64,000 nt of DNA from Nemania diffusa (taxonomy: Eukaryota; Ascomycota; Sordariomycetes; Xylariales; Xylariaceae). Below are positions 47,934-59,406 of this stretch, piece by piece; within the stretch, counting starts at the first letter, position 1, and each line of letters begins with the position of its first letter. The DNA lies in the NCBI GenBank assembly GCA_038501195.1, contig JBBPUQ010000002.1, forward strand, positions 3,534,001 to 3,598,000, in the 5' to 3' direction. A program made the position numbers and the translations under genes. Below the pieces are notes generated by a model, which searched no databases, had not been told where the DNA came from, and was given only the letters and a program-made list of their open reading frames with translations.

Positions 47934-49268
47934 TAGGTAGGTAAGGGATGTACTTACATGTCTATATTCAGCTAGTACTACATATAGATATGTATGTCTA
48001 GGGAAGAATTGGATTTCGTATCATGTCAATGTAACATGTAACAAATATTTTTCCTACGTTGGCAAGCACATGCGGACCGTCACCTCTGCTAACAATACCT
48101 GAGATCTAGATCGATCACACAGAGTGAGCCCACCACCACCAGATGCCGGTCACTACACGTGTACATCGGAACCAGAAAGCTTTGCAGTTTTCGATACGAT
48201 CCCTTCGTTCGTTTCCAAATATATACGAACCTTGACTTTTCAATTTTCAGTGGCCTGTAAGGTGTCCGCCCCAACCCCCGTCGATGCAACACATCTGCAT
48301 GCAGCTTGTTTCTATGAATGCTACACACATTCACCCGTAAGATCCAGATCTTAGGGGCTAGACAACCACGCAAAATTTCTCTTTTCATGGCCAGATCCTA
48401 TTAATTTACCGGACATCATTAGGCTCAGCTGCCCGGTTCGTCGTCCTTTCGGGTGCGGTGCTGTGCTGTACTGTGCTGTGCTGCCGTCTTTTAACAATCA
48501 CGCCTCGCCGCCCACTTCATCCCATCTCTACCTCGGTGCCCGTGGTATTTGTCTCACTGTCCTTCTTATTCACAGCGACACCTCTCTATCTTTATCTATC
48601 GCTGTCTCACTCGTTGGTTATTTATGTCAATACATTTGACATGCCCGATTCTAAACGCTAAGGACCTCGTAAAGGCTTGTTCCTCCTCCCCTTTATGCGT
48701 CCGTCCTTTAGCAGGATAAGTTGTCAGCGATCTCGATTAGCAAAGGCGTCAACAATTGTTAGACTGTGTACAAACTCGTCTTACCATCCAGATCTAATGC
48801 TTTCGCCTGCTCCCTCGCAGGGTTGATAAGCAAATTGTTTCTATCTCGTTTTCGTTTACGAGCATTGTGGCACCTCACCCCTAGTTACTCGGGCGATCAG
48901 CTCTTCTAACTGGCTGCTTTGCGTTGATTTGGGTCCTCTGTTCCGACTCTCTGGAAGTACCCAGCTTGTACAACCTCGTGCCAAAGAGCAACGTGGACTT
49001 TCTTTCGCCCAAAGCGTGGCGCAGTAATCGGCACAGACAGTCGTGGCCAGCCTGCTGGTAGCCGCCAAGCATATTCACGAGGCCACCACTCTGCACAAGC
49101 GTCACCGCTTCCTCCTGAAGCCTCGCGGATGCCTGCATAAAAGACACTAGCTCCCGCTAAGCTTTGACGTGGGAATTGCCCCCCAAGCTGACATCTTTTA
49201 TCTTCGGTTGTTTGTCAATTATTCCACCTTAGGCTATTGTTGTGCTCCGCATCATATCGGTCGTCAGG

Positions 49269-51757
49269 ATGCAGAAGTACACAGCCGCCGAGTGGCCTGT
49301 CCACGAGGTACGATTGACTATATCAAGTTAACTGGCTAAGTAGAGAGTGATCATGCTAATGGTTGGTGTAGATTATCTACACAGCTATTGTTGGGGTTGT
49401 TATGCTGGCGGCGGTTCTAGAGTGGTTCCTGTGGATAGCCGCATTCTTGTACTGCTTGTTCAAGGTCTTCCGAAAGGCGGAACACTGGACCATCAGAGTT
49501 TTGGCCGTCATCATATCAATATTATTCCTCGCCTTCCGGTATGCTCAAGAATAGTTACATCGTCCATCGAGTTCATGGCTGATATTTAGACAGGCTCATC
49601 TTTTTGCCCATTTTGATCGTCACATTGCCGCTCCCGACTGAGATCACTCGGCATTTCCCAACTCAGGTGGTCGTGGTCCTGCAATGGTTTGCATTCTGGA
49701 GCTTTGCTGGACTTCTGACCATTCCCTGGCTCTTCTGTGTTTACCAGGTCGTCACTAATCAACTTGGGCGGACAAAACGTATTAAGCAAGTTCTAGACGA
49801 AGTTTCTGCGCCAAAAGTTGTCATCGTCATGCCTTGCTATAAGGAGGAGCCCGAGGTTCTCGTCACCGCTATTAACTCGGTCGTTGACTGCGACTATCCC
49901 CCTTCGTGTATCCACGTGTTCCTCTCGTTCGATGGAGACCAGGAGGACGAATTGTACCTTAACACCATCGAGAAGCTCGGCGTGCCCTTGACCCTGGAGT
50001 CATACCCTAAGAGTATTGATGTCACCTACAAAGCAGCCCGTATTACTGTCTCTCGATTTCCACATGGAGGAAAGCGTCATTGCCAGAAGTCCACCTTCAA
50101 ACTCATCGATAAGGTGTACAAGGAATACCTCAAGAGAAATGATAACCTGTTTATTCTCTTCATCGACTCTGATTGCATACTAGACAGGGTATGTTTGCAG
50201 AATTTCGTTTACGACATGGAACTAAGCCCCGGCAACCGCCGAGATATGCTTGCCATGACAGGCGTCATCACTTCGACCACCAAGAAGCATAGCCTCATAA
50301 CCCTCCTCCAGGATATGGAATACGTCCACGGACAGTTGTTCGAGCGCACTGTGGAGTCAGGTTGTGGTGCTGTCACTTGTCTACCAGGGGCTTTGACAAT
50401 GCTGCGATTCTCTGCATTCCGTAGAATGGCCAAATACTATTTTGCTGACAAGGCCGAGGAGTGTGAGGATTTGTTTGATTTTGCAAAAAGCCATCTAGGC
50501 GAGGATCGATGGCTGACACATCTCTTTATGATCGGTGCAAAAAAGCGATACCAGATTCAGATGTGCACATCCGCATTTTGTAAAACCGAAGCAGTACAGA
50601 CTGTGAAATCGCTGATTAAGCAACGGCGAAGGTGGTTCCTCGGATTCATCACAAACGAAGTGTGCATGTTAACGGACTGGCGCCTCTGGAAGCGATACCC
50701 GATGTTGCTGATCGTCCGATTCGCACAGAACACCATTCGGACTACAGCACTGCTCTTCTTTATACTGGTCCTATCTCTGGCGACAACGACCGTGAGAGTT
50801 GATCAACTTCCTATAGGATTTATCGGGGTCTCGCTTGGACTCAACTGGGTCCTTATGATGTACTTTGGCTGGAAGCTAAAGCGGTTCAAGCTCATGCTCT
50901 ACCCAGTCATGTTTGTTCTGAACCCATTTTTCAACTGGTATTACATGGTGTATGGAATCTTCACGGCTGGCCAGAGAACCTGGGGTGGGCCGCGTGCTGA
51001 TGCAGCTACTGCCGATCAGGACACAACACCACAGCAAGCCATCGAACAGGCGGAAAATACGGGCGATGATCTTAATATCGTTCCGGAGACATTCATGCCC
51101 GCTGCGGAGATACAGAGAGGTAACAGTTTGAACGAGAAAGGAGTTGGCGTTACGAGAAACAAGAGCAAGCTGTTGCCCCCTGAGAAGATCGAGGGCAAGT
51201 TCGCCGCGCCCGAGAAGAAAGCTAACGGCTTTTATGTCTATGACGAAGATTCAAGATACAGCTTTAACACACTGGGCGAATCATCGTATGGCATGAAAAG
51301 CCGTCTCGCACTGCAACATCGCGACTCTTGGGAGAGCTTTTTGACCACGGGTAATAACTCTGTATATCTTCCTAGGCGGGTAGAGAGCATCATGGGCGAT
51401 GAAGATCGCAAGAAATACGAGCTAGCACAGGCGAACCAGTACAACCAGTTCATGGAGAACTCGAAGAAATATGCGATCCCACCGCCTGGCCAGGTATACG
51501 AAATCGGAGATATGGACGTGGGCAAGGGAGCCATGGCAGCCAATACAGAACAGTCCGAAACCCAACAGAGACCTCGCAGTCATGACAGTAGCAATAGCTC
51601 CTACTCGTCTCGCGCGCGCTCTCCGGGACCTGGCACGCCATCCGTCTCGAGGGGTTATTCTTCGCGCTCAGCAAGGCGCGGCGTGAGCATGCAAGATGGC
51701 AGCAACGAGAGGCGTACTGGCCGGAGCCCGCTTGCAAGCTCGAGACAAGATGCGTGA
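49269..51757 (+). CDS. Chitin synthase, class VI-like (ChsD type)
   Basis: Family 2 glycosyltransferase of the fungal chitin synthase group, polymerising GlcNAc from UDP-GlcNAc at the plasma membrane. Exons 49269-49307, 49372-49538 and 49594-51757, 789 residues; introns 64 and 55 bp. The N-terminus MQKYTAAEWPVHEIIYTAIVG leads into membrane segments (IIYTAIVGVVMLAAVLEWFL, VLAVIISILFLAFRLIFLPI and one near VVVVLQWFAFWSF). The catalytic domain has VIVMPCYKEEPE, DSDCIL (about residue 260), LPGALTMLR, GEDRWLT (about 372) and QRRRWFLG (about 411). Membrane segments follow (TTALLFFILVLSLATT, VSLGLNWVLMMYFG), then a long Ser/Arg-rich cytoplasmic tail. Lack of a myosin motor, the length and the compact architecture suggest class VI; class is an inference. 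A CT-rich leader precedes it. Confidence 0.85.
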
Positions 51758-53467
51758 CGCGGATAAACTAGACACTGGTGACAGCTAGTTGCTCTGCTTA
51801 GGTTACACCTAAGACACTAGGCAAAGCCGAGGGGTATGCAGCCGTCTCGGTGATGCATATAGTCAGTTAGGCTGCAATAGGCGGAATAAGCATACTTACG
51901 ATACATCTGAACGACAAAGGGTAGTATTGCATAATAGAACGGCGTTTTGGTCCATGTTTTCAGTCAAAAAAAAGGGAGCATTTAGGACGGGAGCTAGTTA
52001 TCCTCAAGCATGAGTCGCATTCATAATACAGCGATATCAAGCCGGCGGCTTTGTTTTAGGTTAGATAAATACCACTTGTACAGATTTACCGACTAGATTG
52101 GTGTTTGTTCATTGATATAAAAATGGGAATGGTGCTATTGTGTCTCTCAATCTGGTCCAAGAATGTTGAGAACGGTGGTCTCGGGGCCCAGGGCAGCAAT
52201 GTGGTGGGAATTGGCTGGTTGCGACACAAGCATGGCGCCGTTGGCATAATCAGTCGAACGATTTGGGCCAGTCAGTCATTGATTAAGTACAGCTTAACTC
52301 GACCGGGCGGAAGGGCGGTTCTTTTGTTGTGCAGCGCGGCAAAGCATCACTTGGGGAACGAATGAGGAGACTTGATTATTCGTGGGAAATACAAAGTAAA
52401 TCTCGATGTTGTTTGTTACTGGAGCATATTTGAAACAGCAATGTTCTACTGCAGTATATGACTTATCCCTTTTGTACTCTGTTTACAGTCGGACCTACTA
52501 GATATCTTTCGTCGGTTTACTACCATGGGATTACACTAGGGAATTATCTATGTAGACAAGTACTGTTTTTGGTCGTAGCTACAGAATATAGCCTATAGGT
52601 ACATCGGATAGAAGTCATGATAATCTTCGATCCAATCATACCCCACGTCTTGCGCGCGCCGAGAAGCAAACACCACCTACGCATACATGAACTGCGCGCA
52701 AGGATCCTCCTATCGCACCAAGTAGCAACTCCGCATAACTACCTATCTGTGCCAACCTATGTACACAGTCTATACAAGTAAATATTATACAGAATACTGT
52801 CATTTTACCTGCCCATGTACCTGTTACTTAACAGGCTACTGTACTCTGTATTACATGTATACTTGGAGGTTGGTGAGAGACACATAGCCGAGTAGGGAAT
52901 AAATTTAGATACCTGTAGGTAAGTATAGGACCTAGGGACGTACCTACCTACGGTACCTAAGCTACTATCCTTAGAAAGCCCCACTGTGAGCAAAATACTC
53001 TCTCTGATTGGTGGCAGCGCACTCTGGACTATTCAACTACCTAGCGTATTCACTAGGTATTCTCACTGGGCACCGTTCCCTCATATCACGACCTGGACCA
53101 CTACCTACACTTTTTTATCGATTCGGCCAGTCTCCCCTCTATCAGCCCTATTTTCGGATCCGACACCAACTTCATAAACCACTGCCTATCTTCTTTTCCT
53201 TACACACTCGAATCACGGTGGCTGCCAGGTGGAATCTCATCTTGTCGGCCGCGATCTCGTTTTCGAAATCGGGCACACTACCTGCTGCCTACTCCCTATC
53301 TACCTACCTAAGGCAGACTACTACTACTACTTGCCCGTCTCTGGTATAATCGCCAGGTTCTTTCTCCGCCGCCCGCCGCCCGCCGCCTCGGACACGCTGA
53401 TCGTTGATCCGACACACGACACTTCACCCACCACCGAGCCTCGGCACCCACGCTCATCACCATTCCA
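51758..53467. other. Intergenic spacer
   Basis: No gene seen. It holds the chitin synthase 3' flank and the Yrb2-like promoter. TACCTA/GTAGGT motifs cluster at 52903-52962 and 53298-53310. The last 450 bp are pyrimidine-rich (CTACTACTACT near 53321) and probably 5' leader. Confidence 0.5.
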
Positions 53468-55537
53468 ATGGCAACATCGCCTGAGCGCAGTCCAACGCCA
53501 CAGAGGATTGCATCAGAAGACCCTGACACCGCAGCCACGCGGAAGGAATTGAGGCAGACCGCTATTTCCGAGAAGCCTGATTTCTTTGCCATGGCTGCGA
53601 CCAACGCCAGCGACCCTTCTGTGCCGTCCGACGATGGACCGGGTGCTGCCGACGCATCTGGCAAGGCTGCCACCCCCGAACTAGCAGCTCGCGACGACGC
53701 TGCCAAGGAACAGTTGTCGTCACCTAAGAAGAAGCGCGCTCACGCCGAGGTAGACGAGTCTAAGGATGCCACGACTGGCGCTGATGCCGATGGAGATGTC
53801 TCGCCTATTGGTGCTAACGGCAGTGGTTCACTAACCCGCGCCAATCACTCCGAGCCAGCAAAAAAACGCCCTCGCGACATCTCCAGCGAGTCTAAGGCTG
53901 ATCCTACTACTACCACTACTACTCCGGTATGGACTACTGCTACTACTACTAATCCTAAACACTCGAACGACTTGGTAGATACTTGTAGCTAACGATCCCC
54001 ACGCAGACATCATTAAAGTCCGAGGACCCTAAGTCCTCAAGTGAGAAAGGCAAAAGCGATGCACCGACTGCTGACAAGTCGGCCGACACCCAGGGCGATA
54101 AGGCCCCGGTGAAAGATAGCATCACTACCACCGCGTCCGCCTTTAAAAGCTCGGGAATGTCTAGTTTCGCTACCCAGTCATCGCCATTCTTGCAAGCTGG
54201 CACAGGCCAGACGCTGTCGTCATTTGCCAGCCCATCTTCTACGAAATCCCCATTCGCATTACCATCTTCTACCACCAAGTCTATCTTCAGCAGCGGTAGC
54301 GGCTCTTCCAGTGGCGCAGCATCCCCTTTCGGTCAAATCACTTCATCCTCCACATCTTTTGGGGGCAGTGCGTTCGGAGGCTTTGGTAGCAGCCTAGGGG
54401 GATCTAAACTCACCACATTTGGCAAGCCTGGGGAAGTCTTGAAGAGCAGCAAGCCGGCTAAGCCCTTCGGCGCCCCTGCTAACGACAGCGAAGGCGAGGG
54501 CCAGGACGAGGAAGACGCCAATGTCTCAGAGAACGATAAGGATGCTGCGGAGAATCAAGATGCTGAAGAGGATAAAGCCGCAGAGACAGACGATAAGAAG
54601 AAGACGAGGCTTCAGCGAGGTGAGACCATGCATATCACAACCGTGTCAATATATTTATACTAACTTGCTACAGTGGCCGTTGATGATGGCGAGGCGGGTG
54701 AAGCCACAATCACCCAAGTACGTTGTAAGCTGTATAATCTCGACAAAACAAGCAATTCATGGAAAGAACGCGGCGCCGGAAACCTGAAGATAAATGTCCC
54801 TATGGCTTGCGTCCGCGCTGACGACCCTGAGGCACCCCTTTCGGGGACTTTCGATGCCTCCGCTCTCAAGAATGCCGAGTCTAAGGTTGTTCGTTTGGTT
54901 ATGCGACAAGATTCTACACATCGCGTAATTCTCAATACTGCTGTCATTCCAACAATGAAGTTCCAAGAAAAGTCAAGTCTCAAGGCTACCTACATACTAT
55001 TTACGGCCATCGAAGGTGACGGTGCCGTTAGCGTTCAGATAAAGGTATATGACACTATATTCTCCCTCCCTAAGCAACAGCAGCTAATTTTATTGATAGA
55101 TGAATGCGGCTAATGCTAAGAGCTTCCTAAGCGAGGTCGAAAGTGTGCAGCTTCAGCTTCAGTCGGTCTAGTGCGCCGCTAGTGAACCTGCTTGTACTTA
55201 TCCCTCGCAGCCCTTAGCAGATGTCTATGGGAGCGCCAAAGCGGAAGTAAAGGAACCCAAACCAGAGCATACTCCATCTATTAGAGAATCGGATCCCGAT
55301 CCTGGATCGGCAACCCCCCCAATCTCTAAAGATGATGATAACGATCCTACATCAGCCTCGCCTGTTTCTCATATGCCAGATACTCGAGGAAACACTCCAT
55401 CAAGTGATGAGTCGGGTACTTCTTCTAAGAGCTCTTCGCCAAAGCGTAAGGCTGAGGAATTTGAGGCTAATGGCCCCATGACTCGAGCTTGCAAAAAGCC
55501 AACTTTGAAATCTTCAAGGAGGGGGGTGCCTTCATAA
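53468..55537 (+). CDS. YRB2: Ran-binding domain protein (Yrb2/Hba1/Nup50-like)
   Basis: Nuclear RanBP1-domain protein of the Yrb2/RanBP3 type, cofactor of Crm1-dependent export. Exons 53468-53926, 54007-54619, 54674-55044, 55100-55165 and 55211-55537; 611 residues. The first three introns (80, 54 and 55 bp) are well supported. The N-terminus is acidic/Ser-rich with basic nuclear localisation patches (SPKKKRAHAE, AKKRPRD). The middle has nucleoporin-like FG and GFG dipeptides (SPFGQI, GSAFGGFGSS). The Ran-binding domain spans RLQRVAVDDGE..QVRCKLYNLDK..WKERGAGNLKINV..RLVMRQDSTHRVILN. Following QLQLQS, either the protein stops at TAG (55169) or a 45-bp intron with a weak GTCTAG donor joins a Ser/Pro/Lys-rich tail ending at 55537. 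That tail is in phase, fully open and has KRK and KK patches, so I include it with less certainty. Confidence 0.85.
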
Positions 55538-57660
55538 GAGGAAGACGCAGCTGCTTCTATGCATCTACTTTATTCTACGAGCGTAATGCCTCCGTTGTGG
55601 GATAAATTTGAAAGGCGTTTTGGACGTTACTACATAGATGCATTTTCAGATGTCGTCAAAGAGTACGGTTTGTTCTGATGGCGATTATGATAACCATGCG
55701 ATTGCCGTCATATTACACTAGGGAGGGGGGGTACTATCACAGAAGACTGCTATGGCCCGGACACATGGATACCTATTTTTATTTCGGAGTCGGCCGAATA
55801 GGGGAACATACCCAATAGAGGATAGCATAAGGGAGGTGGTATCGATCACTAGGCGAGCTCGTTGCTTGACATTGATATAAATACATACAAAGGTGATGCA
55901 AATAACTTAGCGGTGTATACTCTTACTAGAGTACTTACATAGCCATTGTGCCAATTTGACCTCGTCTTTGAGCTGCTCTGTTGTTCAATATTCCCCATTC
56001 AGACTCAGCTACAGATTGGTTTGTGACCTTGTGTGCTTATTTGCCTGCTCTATTTTAGGTTGTTTCTGATCTTAAGTTCCCTAGCTTTGATTTTTAGCCA
56101 GTTTAAGCAATATTATTTTGAAGGCTCAAAGTAGCCTCTACCAGTATTCCTGTAGGTTGTAGAATTAGGAGTCGTCTTTAATCATACGATACTAGTACTT
56201 AATAGTTATTGGGCAGAAGGTGTTTTGGTGTTTTTGAAAAGTCTTTTTAAAGACACTATTTAACTATGGCAATTTTCTAGTTTGCCTGAGTCGTCTATAT
56301 TTTGAATAGATACCCTGGACCAACACCACAGACTAATTTATATATATATATATCCCCATATAATCTTCTTGTAAATCTTCCTACTTTGCGGCTTATTATG
56401 TTTCACTAACATACACTGGCTATGAGGAGTTGCTAGGTGTTAAGATACTAAGGAGTAAATATGAGCTTGGACCTCAAAATATGATCATGAATAAAATAAT
56501 TACTTTTAAAATCTCAATTTATTTGGACAAGGGTATTTCATGTTGTTGTCCTCCAAACTAAGGATCTAGGCTTGGTGAGCTTTATAGGCAATTCTAGCTC
56601 TCTCCCTATTCTCGGCCTAATTCTCAACAACAAGTTGTATATACAAGAAAGTCAATCTTCATAGAAAACAAGAGTAGATGTGCAAGGAAGTAATAACTAT
56701 TTTAGTGAAATATAGTTCTTTAGACTTGTGCTACGGAAATTTTGTTATGGAAGTAGGTAAGCCTCGATGATGCACTAAGTCGAAGGGAGTGTGTTATTGT
56801 TTAAGTGGAATATTCATAGCCATTGATTGATATTGCAACATACATTTCATTAAACACATGAGGCTTCTTATGCACTGCTAGAAGAAGGCAGGTATTGATG
56901 AGCTCTTGGATGCTAGCATAACAACACTTATTCATGTCACACTTATGCACATACATTCACTGTAGAGCATTAACCAGCAATAATACTATCAGATACCGCA
57001 GGGCATGAAATATCATGTCGTTCTGACAGTGAAAATAGAACAAGGAACAATCAAAGATGTGTTCCCTCCTTTGCACCCCTTTCTCAATGTTCACGAGTAT
57101 ATCGATCGTTTCATATTAGCTATTGGCATGCAATTGTTGTCTTGGGGTTCTGGGATATGAGATTGAGACTAGGTGGTCTTACTGTAGCACGAGGCTTCCA
57201 ACACATATATCTTCAAGTAGGGCTCAGCGCCGACTCTAAACCGAGGTTTTATACTCGAAACCCCAACCCTCGGCTGAACACATACTTTGTCGTCGTTAAT
57301 CTAGTTATAGAATCCTCCGGAACCAAGAACGCCAATACAAGCATATAAACAAATAACTAATCAGAAGACCTGATGGTCTTGTGCATGCCTCTTTTGGTAG
57401 GAGAAGAGAGAAGATTTTTGCTACTACCTACCAATCATATAAGTAGCAGTGGATAGCATACTGGCTCATGGAGCAGTAATACCAAACCACTACTTATAAA
57501 TAGTACCTGACCTATCCTCCCAGACTTGACATATTTGTATTTGACTCATTGTCACCCATCAAGCTCCAAGGCATCTTGGGCATACCCAGCCTAGTCACCG
57601 AAGAGCCTTGCTGAAGATTCCAATCCTTTCCCCAATACATTACCGGTTGAAACCTATATC
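55538..57660. other. AT-rich intergenic block
   Basis: About 2.1 kb with no supported gene. Very AT-rich from about 55860 to 57120, including a (TA)n run at about 56339-56353, with stops in all frames. It could be an old repeat altered by repeat-induced point mutation, but no ends or coding remnants are recognisable. Confidence 0.45.
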
Positions 57661-58930
57661 ATGAATCGAGGATTTCGACCAACTGATGCGGCTCTGGAGC
57701 GCAATGCTGGCCGCGAGCCTCAGCGAAACCCTGTGTCCCGGGCTCAGTTGAGCATGAACTGGAGACAGCCAACCCCGGCGATAGGTACAACTCCACCTCG
57801 GTTCCGTGCGCGTGCTGGTGATGTTACTGACACAGCAGTAGTGCAGGAGGACTCGTTTCAGCTTAGGTCTATGCCATCCAACTACCGCGGCAACCCGACC
57901 GTGGCCTCGAACCACTCAGCGGCGATCCCAGACGCCGAGAACACCAGCCTGTGGGTGACAGGACTCCCGCGAGAATGCTCCACGTACAGTAACCTCTTGG
58001 ACCTGCTCAATGGCCGTGGTAAGATCCTCGCAACTAGCATTGCAGCGCCCTCGGATTTTCATGGCGCTGCTGCTACTGTCACGTTCTTCCGCCACGTCGA
58101 TGCGAAGAATACGATGCAGGCTATCAACAGTGGGATCTTGCGTGCGCCCCTGGTAGGTCGAGCCGCAGCCCAAAACCGGACTGTTGCTATTGCTAACAAT
58201 GGCTAGGATTGCTTACCAGTCTCCGAGTACCGAGAGCCTACCCTGATTGACTGCGAGCCTACGAAAGTAATGGCCCAAACTTCTAGATCACCGCTTAGCT
58301 AGAAATGGGGCGGTTTTAGACGATTTGGTGCCCAATGGAACCGCGTGCGCGTCGCCGAGTGGAAATTCGCACGAGCGCATCAGGCTGACTTCCAGCCGCC
58401 GTCGCGGGTGATCCGTGTGCGTGGTTTGGCAGAGCACGTGAGACCTGCCTCGCTGGAGCTCTACTTCAAGACCCGATTCTGCTATAACCTCGATCGTATC
58501 ATCTACCGCGGATCCTACGAGTATGGGGTGGAAGAATATGAGTATCGTTTTGCGTCTTGGAAGAACCAGGTGAGCCCCTTTCCATTCTACCACCCCCTCC
58601 ACCCCCTTCTTCCCCTAACACGGCTTTCTCTGCTTTCTAGGCCTAGGCTTGTATACCTAGATTAGGCTATAGTATTATAATCTGCTGTTAGTTCGATACA
58701 TCGATAGCTAACTTGCTCTTCTAACTTCGTAGGCTGAATTCGCCATCATGGCCCTCACCCGTGAGAGGCCAGCCATCAAGGTTTGGTACGGCACTGACCC
58801 CTGTGAGGTCGTAGATCATAACTTGCATCTTTTGGACAAGGATGACCAAGATATGAAGATAGATATCCCAGTCCTTGAGGTAACAGGCCCGAGCGTATAT
58901 ACGGTGGTGAAGACGGAGCCAGGTGTTTAA
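57661..58930 (+). CDS. RRM-like RNA-binding protein
   Basis: Hypothetical fungal protein with an N-terminal RNA-recognition-motif-like domain: RNP2-like SLWVTGLPRE, RNP1-like GAAATVTFF and KNTMQAIN. It also has a C-terminal conserved block (SRVIRVRGLAEHVRPASLE, LYFKTRFCYNLDRIIY, MALTRE, YGTDPCEV). The preferred model is 57661-58152, 58303-58569 and 58733-58930, 318 residues, introns 150 and 163 bp. The first intron starts GTAGGT and ends GCTAG; it removes both in-frame TAGs (58204 and 58300). An alternative acceptor at 58206, preceded by an ideal CTAAC, would give a 54-bp intron and keep a further coding-like stretch (DCLPVSEYREPT) before the second TAG. All options stay in the same frame. 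The molecular role is unknown. Confidence 0.7.
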
Positions 58931-59406
58931 GAGTGAGATTAGATGAATGAGATATGGTCATGGAGTCTTCTGAGGACGTTTTAGTCCACTAGGAGACTGT
59001 GACATGATTGTCTTTCCTGAGAACTAGGAGATATGCAATGGCTCAGACAAGATAGAACTGTCAGAATACTTGAGTACAAGTCCATAGTTAAAATCGATTT
59101 GATGCCTGCGTTGAGCACTTACCGAAGTTCCATCCTGCCCACGTATATGCTTAAATGGAGATAATATTGAAATACCGGGGTGTAGCTTTGAAAGATAGGT
59201 ATGGATAATGTAATAATAAAGTTGAATGACGTCACGTGCTTTCGCGCCACTCCAAAATGCGAATACGTACCTGACCACGAAACGACGCGGACTGTGGCTT
59301 CAAAGGAGCCCTTGACCAGGTGCCATACTTGGTCAAGCCATATCTTCTTAATGCATGGCGCTTTTTAAACATCCACCCAACCTAATGTACCTTAAATACA
59401 AATGAG
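58931..59406. other. Intergenic spacer
   Basis: About 475 bp between two plus-strand genes, holding the HRQ1 promoter. A TGACGTCACGTG tract (59228-59239) combines CRE-like TGACGTCA and E-box CACGTG. No gene seen. Confidence 0.5.

Larger units (their letters stand above)
44663..49268. other. Gene-poor interval
   Basis: About 4.6 kb between two plus-strand genes. No intact gene is supported. Contents: short chance frames (44896-45174, 45533-45936), a coding-like minus-strand relic (46277-46612), a TAGG/CCTA-rich block with an inverted repeat (47399-47501), a MITE-like element (47540-47933), and the long CT-rich 5' flank of the chitin synthase (about 48420-49260). Confidence 0.5.

Noticed and set aside
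48856..49147. Overlapping minus-strand frames upstream of chitin synthase
   Set aside because: Short, without recognisable motifs, lying in the expected 5' leader/promoter of the plus-strand gene.
55860..57120. AT-rich block as a RIP-mutated transposon
   Set aside because: AT richness alone is not evidence; no ends, repeats or coding remnants could be identified by reading.
58204..58302. RRM-like gene as a pseudogene because of two in-frame TAGs
   Set aside because: Both fall inside a plausible GTAGGT...TAG intron that keeps the frame, so decay is not required.
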